A stretch of DNA of 64,000 bases, from NCBI GenBank assembly GCA_038496675.1, contig CM076668.1, positions 2,903,182 through 2,967,181 of the forward strand, given 5' to 3'. Both the position numbers and the translations under genes were made by a program. Position 1 is the stretch's first letter, and each line of letters begins with the position of its first letter. The notes under the pieces were generated by a model. The model saw nothing but the letters and a program-made list of their open reading frames with translations. It was not told the DNA's origin and ran no database searches. Origin of the DNA: Rachycentron canadum (Eukaryota; Chordata; Actinopteri; Carangiformes; Rachycentridae). Positions 11,114 through 22,900 of the stretch are shown in pieces.

Positions 11114-11129
11114 CTGTCTCTTATACACA
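11114..11129. other. Tn5/Nextera mosaic-end adapter sequence (assembly artefact)
   Basis: CTGTCTCTTATACACA is identical to the first 16 bases of the reverse complement of the Tn5 mosaic end (AGATGTGTATAAGAGACAG) used in Nextera libraries. It directly abuts the N run. It is almost certainly untrimmed adapter at a contig end and not genomic sequence. Confidence 0.9.
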
Positions 11130-11184
11130 NNNNNNNNNNNNNNNNNNNNNNNNNNNNNNNNNNNNNNNNNNNNNNNNNNNNNNN
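11130..11184. other. Assembly gap (55 N)
   Basis: Fifty-five ambiguous bases between two copies of the same (GT)n(G)n motif. The true gap may be zero or negative, because the left contig ends in adapter and the right contig restarts the same microsatellite. Confidence 0.99.
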
Positions 11185-11225
<41 letters not shown>

Positions 11226-11234
11226 GGGGGGGGG
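11185..11234 (+). repeat. (GT)n-(G)12 compound microsatellite, right of gap
   Basis: About 38 bases of GT followed by a 12-base G run, then TAAGTGGGGGCGGGG. It may be the same locus as the left-hand copy. Confidence 0.95.
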
Positions 11235-11239
11235 TAAGT

Positions 11240-13969
11240 GGGGGCGGGGGGTCACTGCATCCATCTGAAAATCACAAACTAGCTCCAAAACAAATCCCGC
11301 CGAACTTTACATCCAGGTGCCGTGACGCATCCTCTGCAGACGTTAAATTCTGAGCATCGCTGATATATTCAGGATAATTCCGGTGTTCACAACGTCCCCG
11401 TCAGTTACACTCACATTTTCCTCAGCGGAGAACATTTCGACATCACAACATTAAAGGTCCAAGAGAAAGACACTGGAATTCCAAGTGCAGACATGTTCAG
11501 ACAGCCAACAAGTGCTGGCAGGACCGATCCAACAGTTTGTACCAGGGGCCGCGCTGGCACGTTCGCTACAAATGGCTTTCTGTCTGCTGGCCGGTGGATG
11601 GTGATGGGGAGGTACCTGCCAGTGATGGAGCTCGGTACGGTGGCGTAAAAGCTGGAGGTGAGTGATGCATTTGGCCGTACGCTGAATGTGGTTTTGCACG
11701 GAAAAGAACAAGGAAACAAGCCTTGAACTGGCCTTTCATGGCTCAGGACATCTTTAAAGGTTGTGTACATGAGATTTTAAGCAATAACGCAGCAACAGAC
11801 TATTTTGTGTGCAAAGATTTGGTGGGGTAATGGCGTCCTGAGAGGACAACAAAGCCACAACACCAGCTCTGTGTGTGTTGTAACCCGAGCTTCTGTTTTG
11901 CTGGCTGGTCTGGTAGTGTGTACGTATTGCTGCGCACACGTTTGCTGTGAAACCACTGGCCCTGGCTATGTTCATGTAGACACAGGCTCCACCCACAGGC
12001 GAGATGATGAGTGCAGTCTGTAGCTTTCAGGTGAAAGTGACCTGGAATTTCCTCCACTGGCGAAATCCACCTTTTCAACTAAAACAACCAAAACATCCAA
12101 AAAGTTCTTTGAGCTTTTATTGTATCACGAGTGTGCGTTGGCCACCTCCAATTATTCCACTGACACGGGTCGCACTAATGGCACTGATGGAGCTCCGCTG
12201 AAAGGATGTTATCATTTAAAAAAAAAAAAAAAAAAAAAATTTCTCTGCAAAATTGCTGAAATTGCAGGGAGGCTGATTGGCCGGTTACACAAACAACTTT
12301 GCAGTAAAACAGTCGCAGATACCTCAAACCCACTACTCTCAGAGTTTGAACTGCCTCTGTCCGGCCGTCGATTCAGGGTCCCGAGGGCCAGCCGGAGCAA
12401 ATACAAGGGTCTTTTAACACAAAATGACTACAACGGGGAGCCCTGCACTATTGCATGTTGTACATGTTGTATGCTTTTGATGTTGTGTTGTGTTATGGAG
12501 TGAATGGACGTGGACCCTGAGGTTAATCAGGTTATTCAATCACTCAAACACATGACTATATGTCTGACGCTACACAGTTAATGAGCATTTTCTGGAAATT
12601 GCAACAACATCACACAACAACACAGCGTTATCTGCCTCTTCTGCATCTTGTGGACTCTCGTTGGCTAATTTTCTCTCAATTACAAGATACCAAGTATGCT
12701 CAAACTCTTAGGAGGGAAATATGTGTCATCTGTTTCTATACGGATGAACGTAGCACTGTGTTTCAGTCACACATGATACTAGTATGAAGGATGTAACATT
12801 GACTAAGCCCCGAGGGCTCAGTGTGAACGCTACGCCCCGCACGCCCACTGCTATGGTGTAAACTTCACATTAGCCGCTAGTTTGCACAATTTTCACAATT
12901 AACAGGGTTGCTAAAAAAAACAGGTCTCAACACAGTGACACAGAAGTACAGTGTAAACACAGTCCTATCCCAGGAAGCCAAGGTAACGTCTCCAGCTCGC
13001 CTGGAAAATGCCATAATATCATTATACACTGACACATACTGGGCATTTACCGATGCCCCTGCAACGCCGTAGCCTAAAAACACCTAAGAAACATGATAGA
13101 ACTACCCCAACTCGCATGACGCCCCAGAAATTTTAACCCTCACATGACTTATTGTGTCACGCTGCAGGAGCAGCAGACCAAAAAAATAGCTCTATCTAAG
13201 ATGTGCAACAAATGCTTTATTTACACCAGGCTTGACACATTGTTACCATGATTTGACACTCCTTTTAATTACCTCAACTTCCTTCACCCCTCTCCTACTG
13301 CAATTGTTTAATGGCACCCGACTGGAGAGTTGGCACCACAAGCTGCTTATCTCAATGAACCAACTCCTAATATTCGCATAACAGTGGCAGATGGAAATGC
13401 AGCATTAATTCACAATGTAGGTGGCTGATTTTCTGGTAATTTGGTTATAATTTGTGTTCCACGTGAAAGGAAACCTGACTCGAGGCTCCCTGCTGCGCTG
13501 AGCCCAGTGTTTCCCTTTGCGGTGCGATGAGGTCAGAAGCCGGATGCTTAACATCAGCCCGCGTCTGTTTTGCCTTTACTTCAAAATCCGCTGCATGTGA
13601 GTGAACTGACTCGACTACATGTCGGAAGGATAATGGACCACAAATTGCTCCACTTCCACTCAATATTAATCGTCAACAACTGCTGTTTTTGGGGCCTAAA
13701 TGGTGTGAAAATTTAATGACGCTTGGTTCAGTTACAGGTACCGTACCAAAGCAACAGCAGGTTTGATCTCTTCAGAATGAGCCGATTTATCTCGACGCTT
13801 TAATTAAAAGAAAAGAAATGACAGTGAGAGCAGCCGGAATGCTGAGAGTAATCCCTCATAGCGCACAACTGCGCAGTGGGTCAAAATTAGCAGATGTTCA
13901 CAAGAACCTGAAAATTCTGATTGTTATGCTGCATTTGCAGCTGTCCACTGCAGAAACAAGGCCCAAGAT
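11240..13969. other. Unassigned 2.7-kb stretch, no gene recognised
   Basis: Includes a roughly 22-base poly-A near 12218-12239. Overlapping open frames at 11.4-12.1 kb (up to 119 codons) occur on both strands without domains. 12,780-13,130 is rich in short CG-containing words. I could not recognise any repeat or exon. Confidence 0.5.
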
Positions 13970-14685
13970 GTAATGAATGAAAACGGTGTCAGGGCCCAGA
14001 CTTTGTATTCTTTATACTGTTTTATTTTGAAATGATGAACACTGTATAGATGTGTGTAATGGATGAAAATGATTGATGATTACTTTCCGTTTTATTTTGA
14101 AATTATGACCTTAATGTGAATGTGTTAATGAACGAAAATTGTGTCATGGCCTGCCTTGATAGATAGATCTTGGTTCAGACTTTGTATTCATTACTTCCTG
14201 TTTTATTTTGAAATAATGAAATTTGTATAGATGTGTGTAATGAATGAAAATGAATGATGATTACTTCCTGTTATATTTTCAAATGATCACCTTTGTGTTC
14301 ATGTGTGTGATGGATGACAGTGATGTCATGGCCTGCCCTTTAAGGCTTGGTTGAGACTTTGTATTCTTTACTTCCCGTTGTATTTTGAAATGATGAACTT
14401 CATATAGATGTGTGTAACAAATGAAAATAATTGATGATCATTTCCCGTTTTATTTTAATAATTTCAAAATAAACCTTTATGCCCATGTGTGTAGCATGAA
14501 AACTAGTCATGTCCTGCTGTGATAGCACCCTTGGCTCAAACTTTGCATTTGTTTCTTCCTGTTTTATTTTGAAATCATGAACTTTGTATAGATGTGTGCA
14601 CTGAATGGAAATGATTGATGATTACTTCCTGTTGTATTTTGAAATGACCACCTTTATATGCATGTGTGTGCGTTGGATGTTTCAC
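13970..14685 (+). repeat. Imperfect tandem repeat, period about 180 bp, four units
   Basis: The phrase CAGACTTTGTATTC recurs, with variation, at 13997, 14176, 14352 and 14536, giving periods of 179, 176 and 184 bp. Each unit contains two sub-units that both carry ACTTCCTGTTTTATTTTGAA and ATGTGTGTAATG-like words (roughly 68 and 112 bp), so the array is a higher-order repeat. In the third unit part of one sub-unit is locally inverted (AATTTCAAAATAAA near 14461). Units have diverged by many substitutions, so the array is not recent. Confidence 0.85.
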
Positions 14686-14985
14686 TTCCTGCCTTTGTCT
14701 AGTTTTCCCTCCTTTTGTCATTCCCTGCCCCACCCTGATGAGTTTCACCTGTGCCCAGTCACCCCGGTCTCTCCCTCCGCCTCTCCCTCCGTCTCCCTCG
14801 CCTTTCGCCTTCGTTTATGGACTCTGGATTCTCTGCCCCCTGACTGGATATTCGGTTTCACCTTCACCTGTTTCACCAGGTAAGACCTCCTTTCCGTGTT
14901 TGATTAACTGGAGAACCACCTTAGTTTTCTTTCTGCGTTTGAGTCCAAAAAATCCTGAACCCGTGACAAACGATTCCTTCAGTGA
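14686..14985 (+). repeat. Possible LTR-type or other teleost retroelement fragment
   Basis: The sequence following the tandem array (CACTTCCTGCCTTTGTCTAG, CCTGCCCCACCCTGATGAGT, CACCTGTGCCCAGTC, then a CTCCCTCCG run and ending GTCCAAAAAATCCTGAACCC GTGACA) has the wording of fish LTR-like repeats that finish CCTGAACCCGTGACA. I see no paired LTR, primer-binding site or polyprotein, so this rests on wording alone. Confidence 0.3.
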
Positions 14986-16343
14986 AAAAAGAGTAACCAT
15001 GGCGCGTCGCCATCGTGATCTTTATGCGAACCTCTGGAGCTTTAGACCGACCAACTCCTTTGCAACTTTTTAAAATGGGTTTCGTGCTTTATGTTAAGTG
15101 GTGTGAGGAAAGGCATAGTGGGTGGACGCCCATACAGCGCTGTTTATACACAATTTCAAACGGCTCAGGTGTTGAATAAATCAGCTCAGGTCGGTGCTGC
15201 GGATCAGAGGTTTGTGCGTGGGCTAATGCTCCGACGCTAAATACAACAGAGAGAAAGTGATCAGATAAAAGTGCGCTGGACTCTCAGAACGAGCCTGAGC
15301 GAGTGAGCTCAGCTTCTATTTTAGGTTGAGCGTCGGACAGGAAACGCACACAGACACACACACACAGACACACACACGCACGCGCACCTTCTGCCTGCAT
15401 GGACCAAAGTATCAGCTCGAAACTTGCAGTTTGCAGTTCCTCGGGGAATTAATTACAGAGGGAAACATTTGAGATGTTCACTGTTTTTCTCCATCATTAT
15501 TTCATAATCGGATGTTTTCCAGGATGGAGGTCTTGACAGCACAAACGCTTATCTGTCAATCATGCCAACAGGGGGTACCCACGCACGGGGAAGGTATTTA
15601 AAGCCACGGTGAAGGAGGTGAGCAGGATCAGTCTGCTCGTGTAGCCTCAGAGGTGAAACCCATGGTGGAGAGTCCGCGTGACTCACCCACGCTCATTGAG
15701 ATTATTGCTGTAATAACTGAAGGTTCGTTATCTGAGTCAATCCAGTTTTATCACACCTCCTCTTTTTTTTTTTTTTTTTTCTCATCTGGGCTTTGATGGC
15801 GAGGACTGTGAGAGGAGTAAAAGGGCGTGGACGTGACGTGCCGAGTTCGTGCCAGTGTCCCGGGCCCCGTTTGGCATTTGGCGCTGACTGCCTGCGTGGT
15901 TCACGAAGGCCGGCGTGAAAGCCGTCGGCCTGGACCTCGTCCAACACCTCCGAGATGAACGCCGCCTGCGAGTCGGCCCTTGTCGCCAAACATCACGCGC
16001 GGCGTCACGGCTTATGTTCGGGGAAAGGTTTCTGGTCTTGCACAACGCTGCTCCTCTTTCATCGCTCTTGCGCTGTTGTCCCGTCGGTAGACTTGGTGAG
16101 TCAGGGCGGTGGAGCTGGAGGTGCAGCTGCCAAATCTGGACTGATTGTCGCCTACCAGAGAAATTGAGGACCCCCGCTGCAGATGCGTTGAGGTGCAGCT
16201 AGCTCAGCTTCATGATCTCGTGTGGTGTTGGCCCCGTCCATCTCAGTAGTCAAGTTGTGAGAGTTGTGTCTGAAATCGAGCACACGCAGCAGAGCTTCCG
16301 TTCATGCAGGATAGTTCACATGATTTCCCTGTGAGTCGCTGCC
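14986..16343. other. No gene recognised; moderately GC-rich
   Basis: Holds a (CA)n-rich stretch at 15346-15388, an 18-base poly-T near 15763 and a CpG-richer stretch at 15,790-16,100. Overlapping open frames there (up to 95 codons) run on both strands, which is what high GC produces by chance. No domain or splice structure was recognised. Confidence 0.45.
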
Positions 16344-16513
16344 CTGGCGCCTCGCGTGGTAGAGCGCACGCCGTAACAGTTCAGCCCTGACGGCAGCGGC
16401 TTGGCTTCATATCTGAGCCGTGGTCCTTTCCTGCAAGTCTCTCGCCCTGACCTTCTCGTCTTTCTCTCTCATTGTAACTTCCAGAATAGAGTCCACCAAA
16501 AAAAAAAAAAAAA
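16344..16513 (+). mobile_element. tRNA-derived SINE-like element with A tail
   Basis: The head TGGCGCCTCGCGTGGTAGAG CGCACGCC resembles an RNA polymerase III A box (TGGTAGAGCGCACG). The body contains GAGCCGTGGTCCTTTCCTGC, the counterpart of the GACCTGTGGCCCTTTCCTGC phrase common in fish tRNA-SINE-like repeats, and the unit ends in a 16-base A run at 16498-16513. The B box is degraded. A 21-base T run begins 13 bp later, so a second A-tailed element may lie tail-to-tail on the other strand. Confidence 0.6.
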
Positions 16514-16525
16514 CTTACCAGAGAC

Positions 16526-16547
16526 TTTTTTTTTTTTTTTTTTTTTT
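16526..16547 (-). repeat. Poly-T tract (A tail on minus strand?)
   Basis: About 21 consecutive T, 13 bp after a 16-base A run. Together they could form an A/T stem. Confidence 0.8.
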
Positions 16548-18462
16548 GTCACACTTCCAGCTTCCTCCTCCACAGTGGTGTTTGTGGCCATATCCTCAGC
16601 ATCAGGACCTGCAAAGTGCAGCAGGTCTACCCTGCACAGCTCATATAAAGGCACTGGACTGATAGTTCCCTCTGCCAGGGTCTTTTTTAACAGGTCTGCA
16701 AAAGGCCTGTGTGTGTGTGTGAGTGTGTGCGCGCCACCATGGTAACAGTACACAGTGTGGTGTTTCATTGTTACAATAATACCACTGTGGAGTTGCCTCT
16801 TTGCCAATCAAATGACAACAAAATGAAAAGAATAAATCAATAAGGAGTAAAACGGAGCACAACGGCTGCATGCAGATATGTTTGTTAGGAGCAGGCAGGT
16901 GTGTAATGTCTCACACAGGCTTTCAGCCATTCTCCTTTCATTCTTTGGATGTATTTACTGCACACGACGCCGGCACTATTCTGGTCATTTTGACTGGGAC
17001 TGTGCATTACACTGACAAAGACGCTTCCTGGTATTAATTCATCAGCTGCTCCTGATGCTGAAAATCCCATTAGTTTCCCAGATGCAAATGTCAAATAAAA
17101 TTCTCAGACCGTAAATTCTCATAATACAAATCCATGTTTTCTCATAGATGAAAACTCTTCCGAGGCTTGGCTTTATTTATTAAAATAATCAGTACATAAA
17201 ATAAATGTCACAGCATATCTCTTTTCATTTGGATGCATTTAATTAAACTATTGTCCCAGACATGCTTGTCTTTTTTTTTTTTTTTTTTTTAAATCTGCCA
17301 TTTTCCAAGTTGATTTTGAATTTTAAGTCAACTCGGAGGTGGTGGGGGGGGCACTTAAAGCCTGTTTTAGCATTTGGATGAAAGCAGCTTTGTCTTGAGT
17401 AACGGTCCCGCGGAGCAGCTAGCGTTGTAGCTCAGGGCATCTTCTCAATGTGTATGTGTTGTGCGTTGTTTGTTGTAATTAGCCTATTTATGTTTCTGAA
17501 TGAATGACCCTCATACTGGCATTGGACAGTGTGAGTCAGTATATGAAATATAACAATCTACTGTTAGCATTATAATTATATAATTATAATAGCTAAAGTG
17601 CCATTTTTTTTTATCTTCTTCCGTACATTGGTCTGCACAATGCCAGCAGCTACAAAGGGCTGTTGATATTTATTGTTGATAATAATAAAGATCATGACTG
17701 GAAGTTAAAATAATGCTATCAAACAGGTTCCAGCAGGTTCTAGTATTTAGAAGTAACATCTGACAATATAGCAACAGAGGAGGTTTGGTAAAACCTGAAT
17801 AAAGGGGAGTGAAAAATCCAAACACTGCTCATGGACACACACAGTATCGCAAAAGGCACAAAACATCTTGCCCATGCCACAAGACATGGCAACCATGAGT
17901 CTACATTACAATACCTGAGCAGTTAGAACATTTTCTTTTGTAGTTTTGTAAAATTATTAGTCAAACAGCCTTTTCTGACTTTTTTTTTTTTTTTTTTAGA
18001 AATGGAGTGTGATTGTGTCTCTAAATGGTCATTTCAACATATGTTCTCCAGGTCAGTTGTAAAATGGGGTCGCATTTATTTTGCTACATGAGGTGATGTT
18101 CAGTTTTTCTTGAAACGGTTTTAAAGGGGCATTTTCTGGTAATTTTGGAGAATCTAGTTTTGTGTAGTTTTGTCTGCCCCTGCCTGACATACCTTGGCAA
18201 CACCAAGAGTCCTCCGCTATGCTGGAGGTTCTCTGAAGCTGTATTACACCTCTTTGAGGTGGGTTTGATGTGCTGGGACTCTGGAGACCCTCTTACTGAC
18301 AGAGCAGTCTATAGGGACCAGGTATTTTTTTTTAATCTCTTTTTGGCAAATAATCACTACTTACGTGCACATACAGCGTATTAACTTGGTAGAAGAAAGA
18401 AGAAGAAGTTTTTCCTCTGACAGTGATTATACCATTATAATGCAACACCCACTGTAAACTGC
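16548..18462. other. No gene recognised
   Basis: Unassigned AT-rich sequence with poly-T runs near 17271-17291 and 17980-17998, and an 8-base G run near 17344. No exon or repeat body recognised. Confidence 0.5.
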
Positions 18463-18831
18463 TGTTTTGAAGCCACCAGTTTGTCATTTGGCCGTTGGCC
18501 ATCTTGGTTTTTTAAAAACCACAAGAAACCATATTTGATTTTGGAGTGTGGGGTGGATCTGGCCTGCTCTGTAGCCACGCCCTGATGCATGCCCTGCTTA
18601 ACGGTATATTTTCCTCAAAATGAACATCGTGTTGTATTGAAGACTACTACTACTAACTAATAGACTAAGACCATAAACTCATTAGGAAAAGGTTTCTGAG
18701 GTCATAAAGTTAGGAGTTGGGACATTTTAACATAGACTTCAATACAATCTGACTTATGACAATGGGACACTTCAGCATTGGCTTCACCTTTTCAGCCCCC
18801 CCACTCTGTTTGTCCACTTTTATTGACAGTC
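18463..18831 (+). repeat. Dispersed repeat family A, copy 1
   Basis: Shares with the full copy at 60.65-61.16 kb, in order: GTTTTGAAGCC, GGCCATCTTGGTTTTTT, AAACCATATTTG, GGGTGGATCTGGCCTGCTCT, TGTTGTATTGAAGACT, GACCATAAACTCATTAGGAA and CATAGACTTCAATACAATCT. It ends in TGTCCACTTTTATTGACAG. An internal deletion removes part of the middle. No open frame; non-autonomous class unknown. Confidence 0.75.
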
Positions 18832-19628
18832 ACTTGTCTGTTACGCCCTTTTTTTAAACAGCGAAACTGTCATGTCATGAGTTTGCCTTTCTGAGAGGGC
18901 ACAGACACACAACTGGAGGGAGCGACATCATCACATGCTGTTAAAGAGCGCACAAACGCAAGGGAGAAAGAGTGAGGCGTTAGTTCCTGTGCGGACTGGT
19001 AAAGTGGCCCTGCCGCGTCTCATCGCAGGCTCGGCGCTTCGGTGGTTGCGCGTTTGTCACCCTCGGCGGATGGTGTAGCAGCGATCTGCCTGGTTTAACA
19101 GCACCGTGCGGCGCAGGTGGCTGACGCGTTCACAGTGTTTTCAGCTCAGCGGGAAAATTGACGTCTTCACCCAGGTGTGGTGTTTACATCACCGCTCAGT
19201 GGAGCCTATGAATACCCGGGTCTACTGCAGAGTCATTTACATTGACGTCAAACTCTGACGTTGGCAGGTGTTGGTGTGGTACTCGTACTTATGGCCATTC
19301 AACAGCTTAAGTAACACAAATAACCAGTTGCACAAGAAGTGAGCCTGTGAATACTACAGCTCGAACTACACCAGACCACAGCTCTAACGAAGCATAATGA
19401 CAGTGGGTGAGTTCACAGTCATTAACTGTGATTCCTCTGTCTGTGTTCCCATTGAAAGGACAAAGTGGGTCATTGTCATCCCAGACAACACAGTGAAATA
19501 ACAACCCTGGATCCTAACGGCTACATATATATTTATGTTGACTAAATCGGCACTTCAGGATTCATTAACAGTGAAGTGGGCCCTTGGGCAGAGACATGTA
19601 AAAGCGATAGGGTCACTGTAACCCAGTG
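18832..19628. other. No gene recognised
   Basis: Contains a CpG-richer segment (about 19,000-19,130; GGCTCGGCGCTTCGG and CCCTCGGCGGATGG) that is too short to call an island with confidence. Nothing else is recognised. Confidence 0.45.
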
Positions 19629-19903
19629 GTGGCTGTGGCTCCGCTAATTAGAGGGTTGGTGGTTCTATCCCCAGCTCTTCCAGTCCGCATGTTGAAGTGT
19701 CCTCGGGCAAGATACTGAACACCAAATTGCCTCTGATGTCTGTTCCATCAGTGTATGTGGGGTGTGTGGGTATGTTTGGTAGAAGCTGCTGTATATGTAT
19801 ATCAGTAGCAAGTGCTGTATGAATGTGTGTGCGAATGGGGGGAATGTGGCTTTGAGCAGTTAGACTTAGAGATGCGATATAAATGCGGTCCATTTACTAT
19901 TCA
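19629..19903 (+). mobile_element. SINE-like fish repeat with tRNA-like B box
   Basis: Begins GGTGGCTGTGGCTCCGC and has AGGGTTGGTGGTTCTATCCC (B-box-like GGTTCTATCC at 19661-19670), GAAGTGTCCTCGGGCAAGAT, ACTGAACACCAAATTGCC, TCTGTTCCATCAGTGTATG and a 3' end GATATAAATGCGGTCCATTT. These are landmarks of a widespread teleost repeat. The A box region is weak. The middle has gained a GTATATGTATATCAG insertion relative to the usual form. Confidence 0.7.
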
Positions 19904-22900
19904 CAAAGAGGGCCCGCTCAATAGCAGAGGTCAGGGTGGTGGGTCTGAATTTCATGGAGTAATTCCTTCACAGTTGTGCAGCTGTAATTGCACCTTGCAC
20001 ATATTTCAGACGATATAACTACAAGTACAAATTCCCAAATCGCAACATTAGGACATTATGCACGTGTGTACGTGACCACAGGGCTGGGAGGAGTACTGCT
20101 GCCACCACCGCGTGATGCTGCACGGTCCGTCCCTCCCAGGCAACCAGAAGAATCCCTGTTCCTTCTGGAGGTTTGCCAGCCTCCAATTAACAGAGGAACT
20201 TTCTGTTTTTTTTTGTTTTTTTTTTTTTCCCCCCTCAGATTTTAACAAAACATCGTGTGCCGCTCCTGCGTTTCTCATGCAGAACCAATGAGCACACACA
20301 CAGCTTAATCAGAGAGAAACACGGGCTAATATTACTGTTACTGTAGCGCGCCGCACAAAGCTGCGAGGTGGTCCCATCTGATTACAGCGTGCCCCGGCAG
20401 CTAATTTTGGACGCTTGGCTGAGGCAGGATCAAAACAACCTGAAAACAGAGCAGCTGCGCCGAGATAGCTGCGATCAAAACGATCGGCCGTGTGGATCCG
20501 AACGTTTAATCCGACCATTCTTCCTCGGTTAGTTATGTAAAAAATCTCTTGTTCCTCCAGTCATTCTACATTTGTCTGGCACCTGCTCCCTCACACCTGA
20601 TAACTCCTCAACCTCGCGACCCCCTCCCCACCCCAGAAAAGGAACTGGAAAAAAAAAACAAAAAAACAAAAGTGAACATGATTCAGAGTCCCTCTTTGTT
20701 ATCTGTCGTTTACGAGGCAGTTTTCTTCCCCAGCACCATGGCAATAAGATTATTTCTTAAGCTTGAGCACTGTCTTTCAAGGACGTGGCAGCTTTCTGTC
20801 TGGCAAGCTTCGGGGTGTATGTTGTATCGACTGAACGCGACTCCAAACCATTGTTGAAGCCAAGATGCCATGATGAATCAGCGGACGTCTTGGAGAAGTT
20901 TAATATTATTCTAAACTTGTGGTAGGGTGGAGGATAAACATCAGAACTCATTTTAATCACATAAACTCAGTGTAAACCACAGCAATGTCAGCTCCTCTGA
21001 AGATACAGCTCAATCGGTGATGCGTTATGTAGTTAGAATATAAAACATGAGTAAGTGTATTTAGATATACTTACAGTTTAAATCACTGATAATAATAATA
21101 AAACTCCCTCCAAAAGTGTTGACATCCATATCATTTTATTATTACACGAGTTGTCTTCAAATGGCTCCTTAGCCCGGGGCCCCTCAGAGTCTTGGATTGC
21201 CACTTATTGTGTGAACACTACCTTAGAAGTTGTTGCATAAAATAAAATAAAAAAAAAAAAACTAAAACTAATTTGTTCATACAAAAAAAAAATATTTTAG
21301 TAGAAGCTTTCAGAAATTCAGTTTTAGTACATGTAATCTCTGACCTGTACTGAAAACATTTTAAGAAGTATCCTCCCAATTATGGCGTTATCCTTAAAAA
21401 CATTTTTTTAAATGTTATACTTAAAGAGGCCTTGATTGATTTTTAATTATATGGCTGTCTTTTTGTCTTGACTGACTGAAAGCCATTGTTTACACAAGTC
21501 TTTGTCCACCAATGCATCATAATGTTCAGTGATGAAGACTTGATGACTCAGTTTAAGTGGGTTTACTAGACCTTGATCTCCATAATTAAAGCTCTGTTGC
21601 CTAGGATTTGAAAGTTCGTCAGCACTAGCGGTACCACCTCCACCCATTCACCAGTTCCATTTTGTGTCAGACTCATAAAATGAGTTTAATTCGTGGATTT
21701 GTTAAGCTTTACGGCTAACAAGTTCTCAAACTGAATCTTTTCTTTTTTTTTTTTTTTTTTTTTTTTTTTCTTTCTCAACACAGACTTCATCACAGACACC
21801 ACAGACTCGGGAACTTTCTCATTCTTAACCGGTGCTGACATTTCCAGCAGTAAATTACATCAGCTGCAGATAATTAATGTCATTTCATGCCCAACTTGGC
21901 CGAAAATGAAACGTGACAAATACCCTGCTGCACGGCGGCGTCCCATTCCTCGCCAAAGATTTTTGGTCGGTGACAGAAGCAAAGCTTGTCAACGCCACCC
22001 TCCAACCACGAGGTGGGGCTGTGGGTCTGACCAGTGGAGTGGTCTTCATTCACGTACCACCACAATGCATAAGGGCATGGTTCAGTCCAAATGGTTAAAA
22101 TGTCGGTTGCCAAATGGCGGCCACTTCTCGCACCTCAACGGTCGCCGTCTCGGCTACGTAGTGAAAGAGCAGGAACCGCCGATGTATTTTCAACCTTTTC
22201 AAGCAGGAAAGAGAGCGAGTGGAGATCGCCATTTTCAGTGAGTGCACGGTGGGACGACTTGCTCGGAGTACGACATGCACACAGTGTACTGCAGGTAGAG
22301 ATGAGCCTGGCAGAGGTTCATGGTAGAAATGCCCGATGGTTAGTATTAGCATTTACATTTTAATTATCACTATAACCGTGTCCTCTTTCACGGGAAAAGC
22401 AGGACACATTTGTCGGCCATTGCGTGAAGGAGCCTTTGAAACGGCGCATCCTGTCCCACCAACTGCTGCAATTGGTCTTCAAATGCAAATTCAAAGGGCT
22501 ACATGAATGGGACGCGGCTGTAGACGCAGGAGAGAGAGTGAGCTGTGGTCATGGCGCCTCCACGTGAGGTCCTTCGGTCGGTTATTGTGAGTTGATTGTG
22601 TGTCGCTAATGTTTTAAAATGACCTCGAGATGTTTCATTCAACACTGCGACACTGCTAACTGACAGATTAGTTCACTATATTTGAGACATTAAATTCCTA
22701 TGCCATTTCCTGTCTAAGTACACGCGCACTAATGGATGTGTCCAATTTGAAGCACAGTAACTGCGTGAAAGTGTGGAGGCCGTTGCTCCTGCTACCGCAA
22801 CGCCCCACGTTCCCGCTAGTGGTCAAAAACGCCACGGGGTGTGTTTATCAGTCGGGGCAGTTAAGGCTGAAAATGAAGTGGAAGTAATGACCCTGTTCGC

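Noticed and set aside
10960..11353. Val/Cys-repeat frames across the N run
   Set aside because: Translation of a TG microsatellite and ambiguous bases.
15700..16202. Overlapping frames in GC-rich DNA
   Set aside because: Open on both strands with no family resemblance; expected from base composition.
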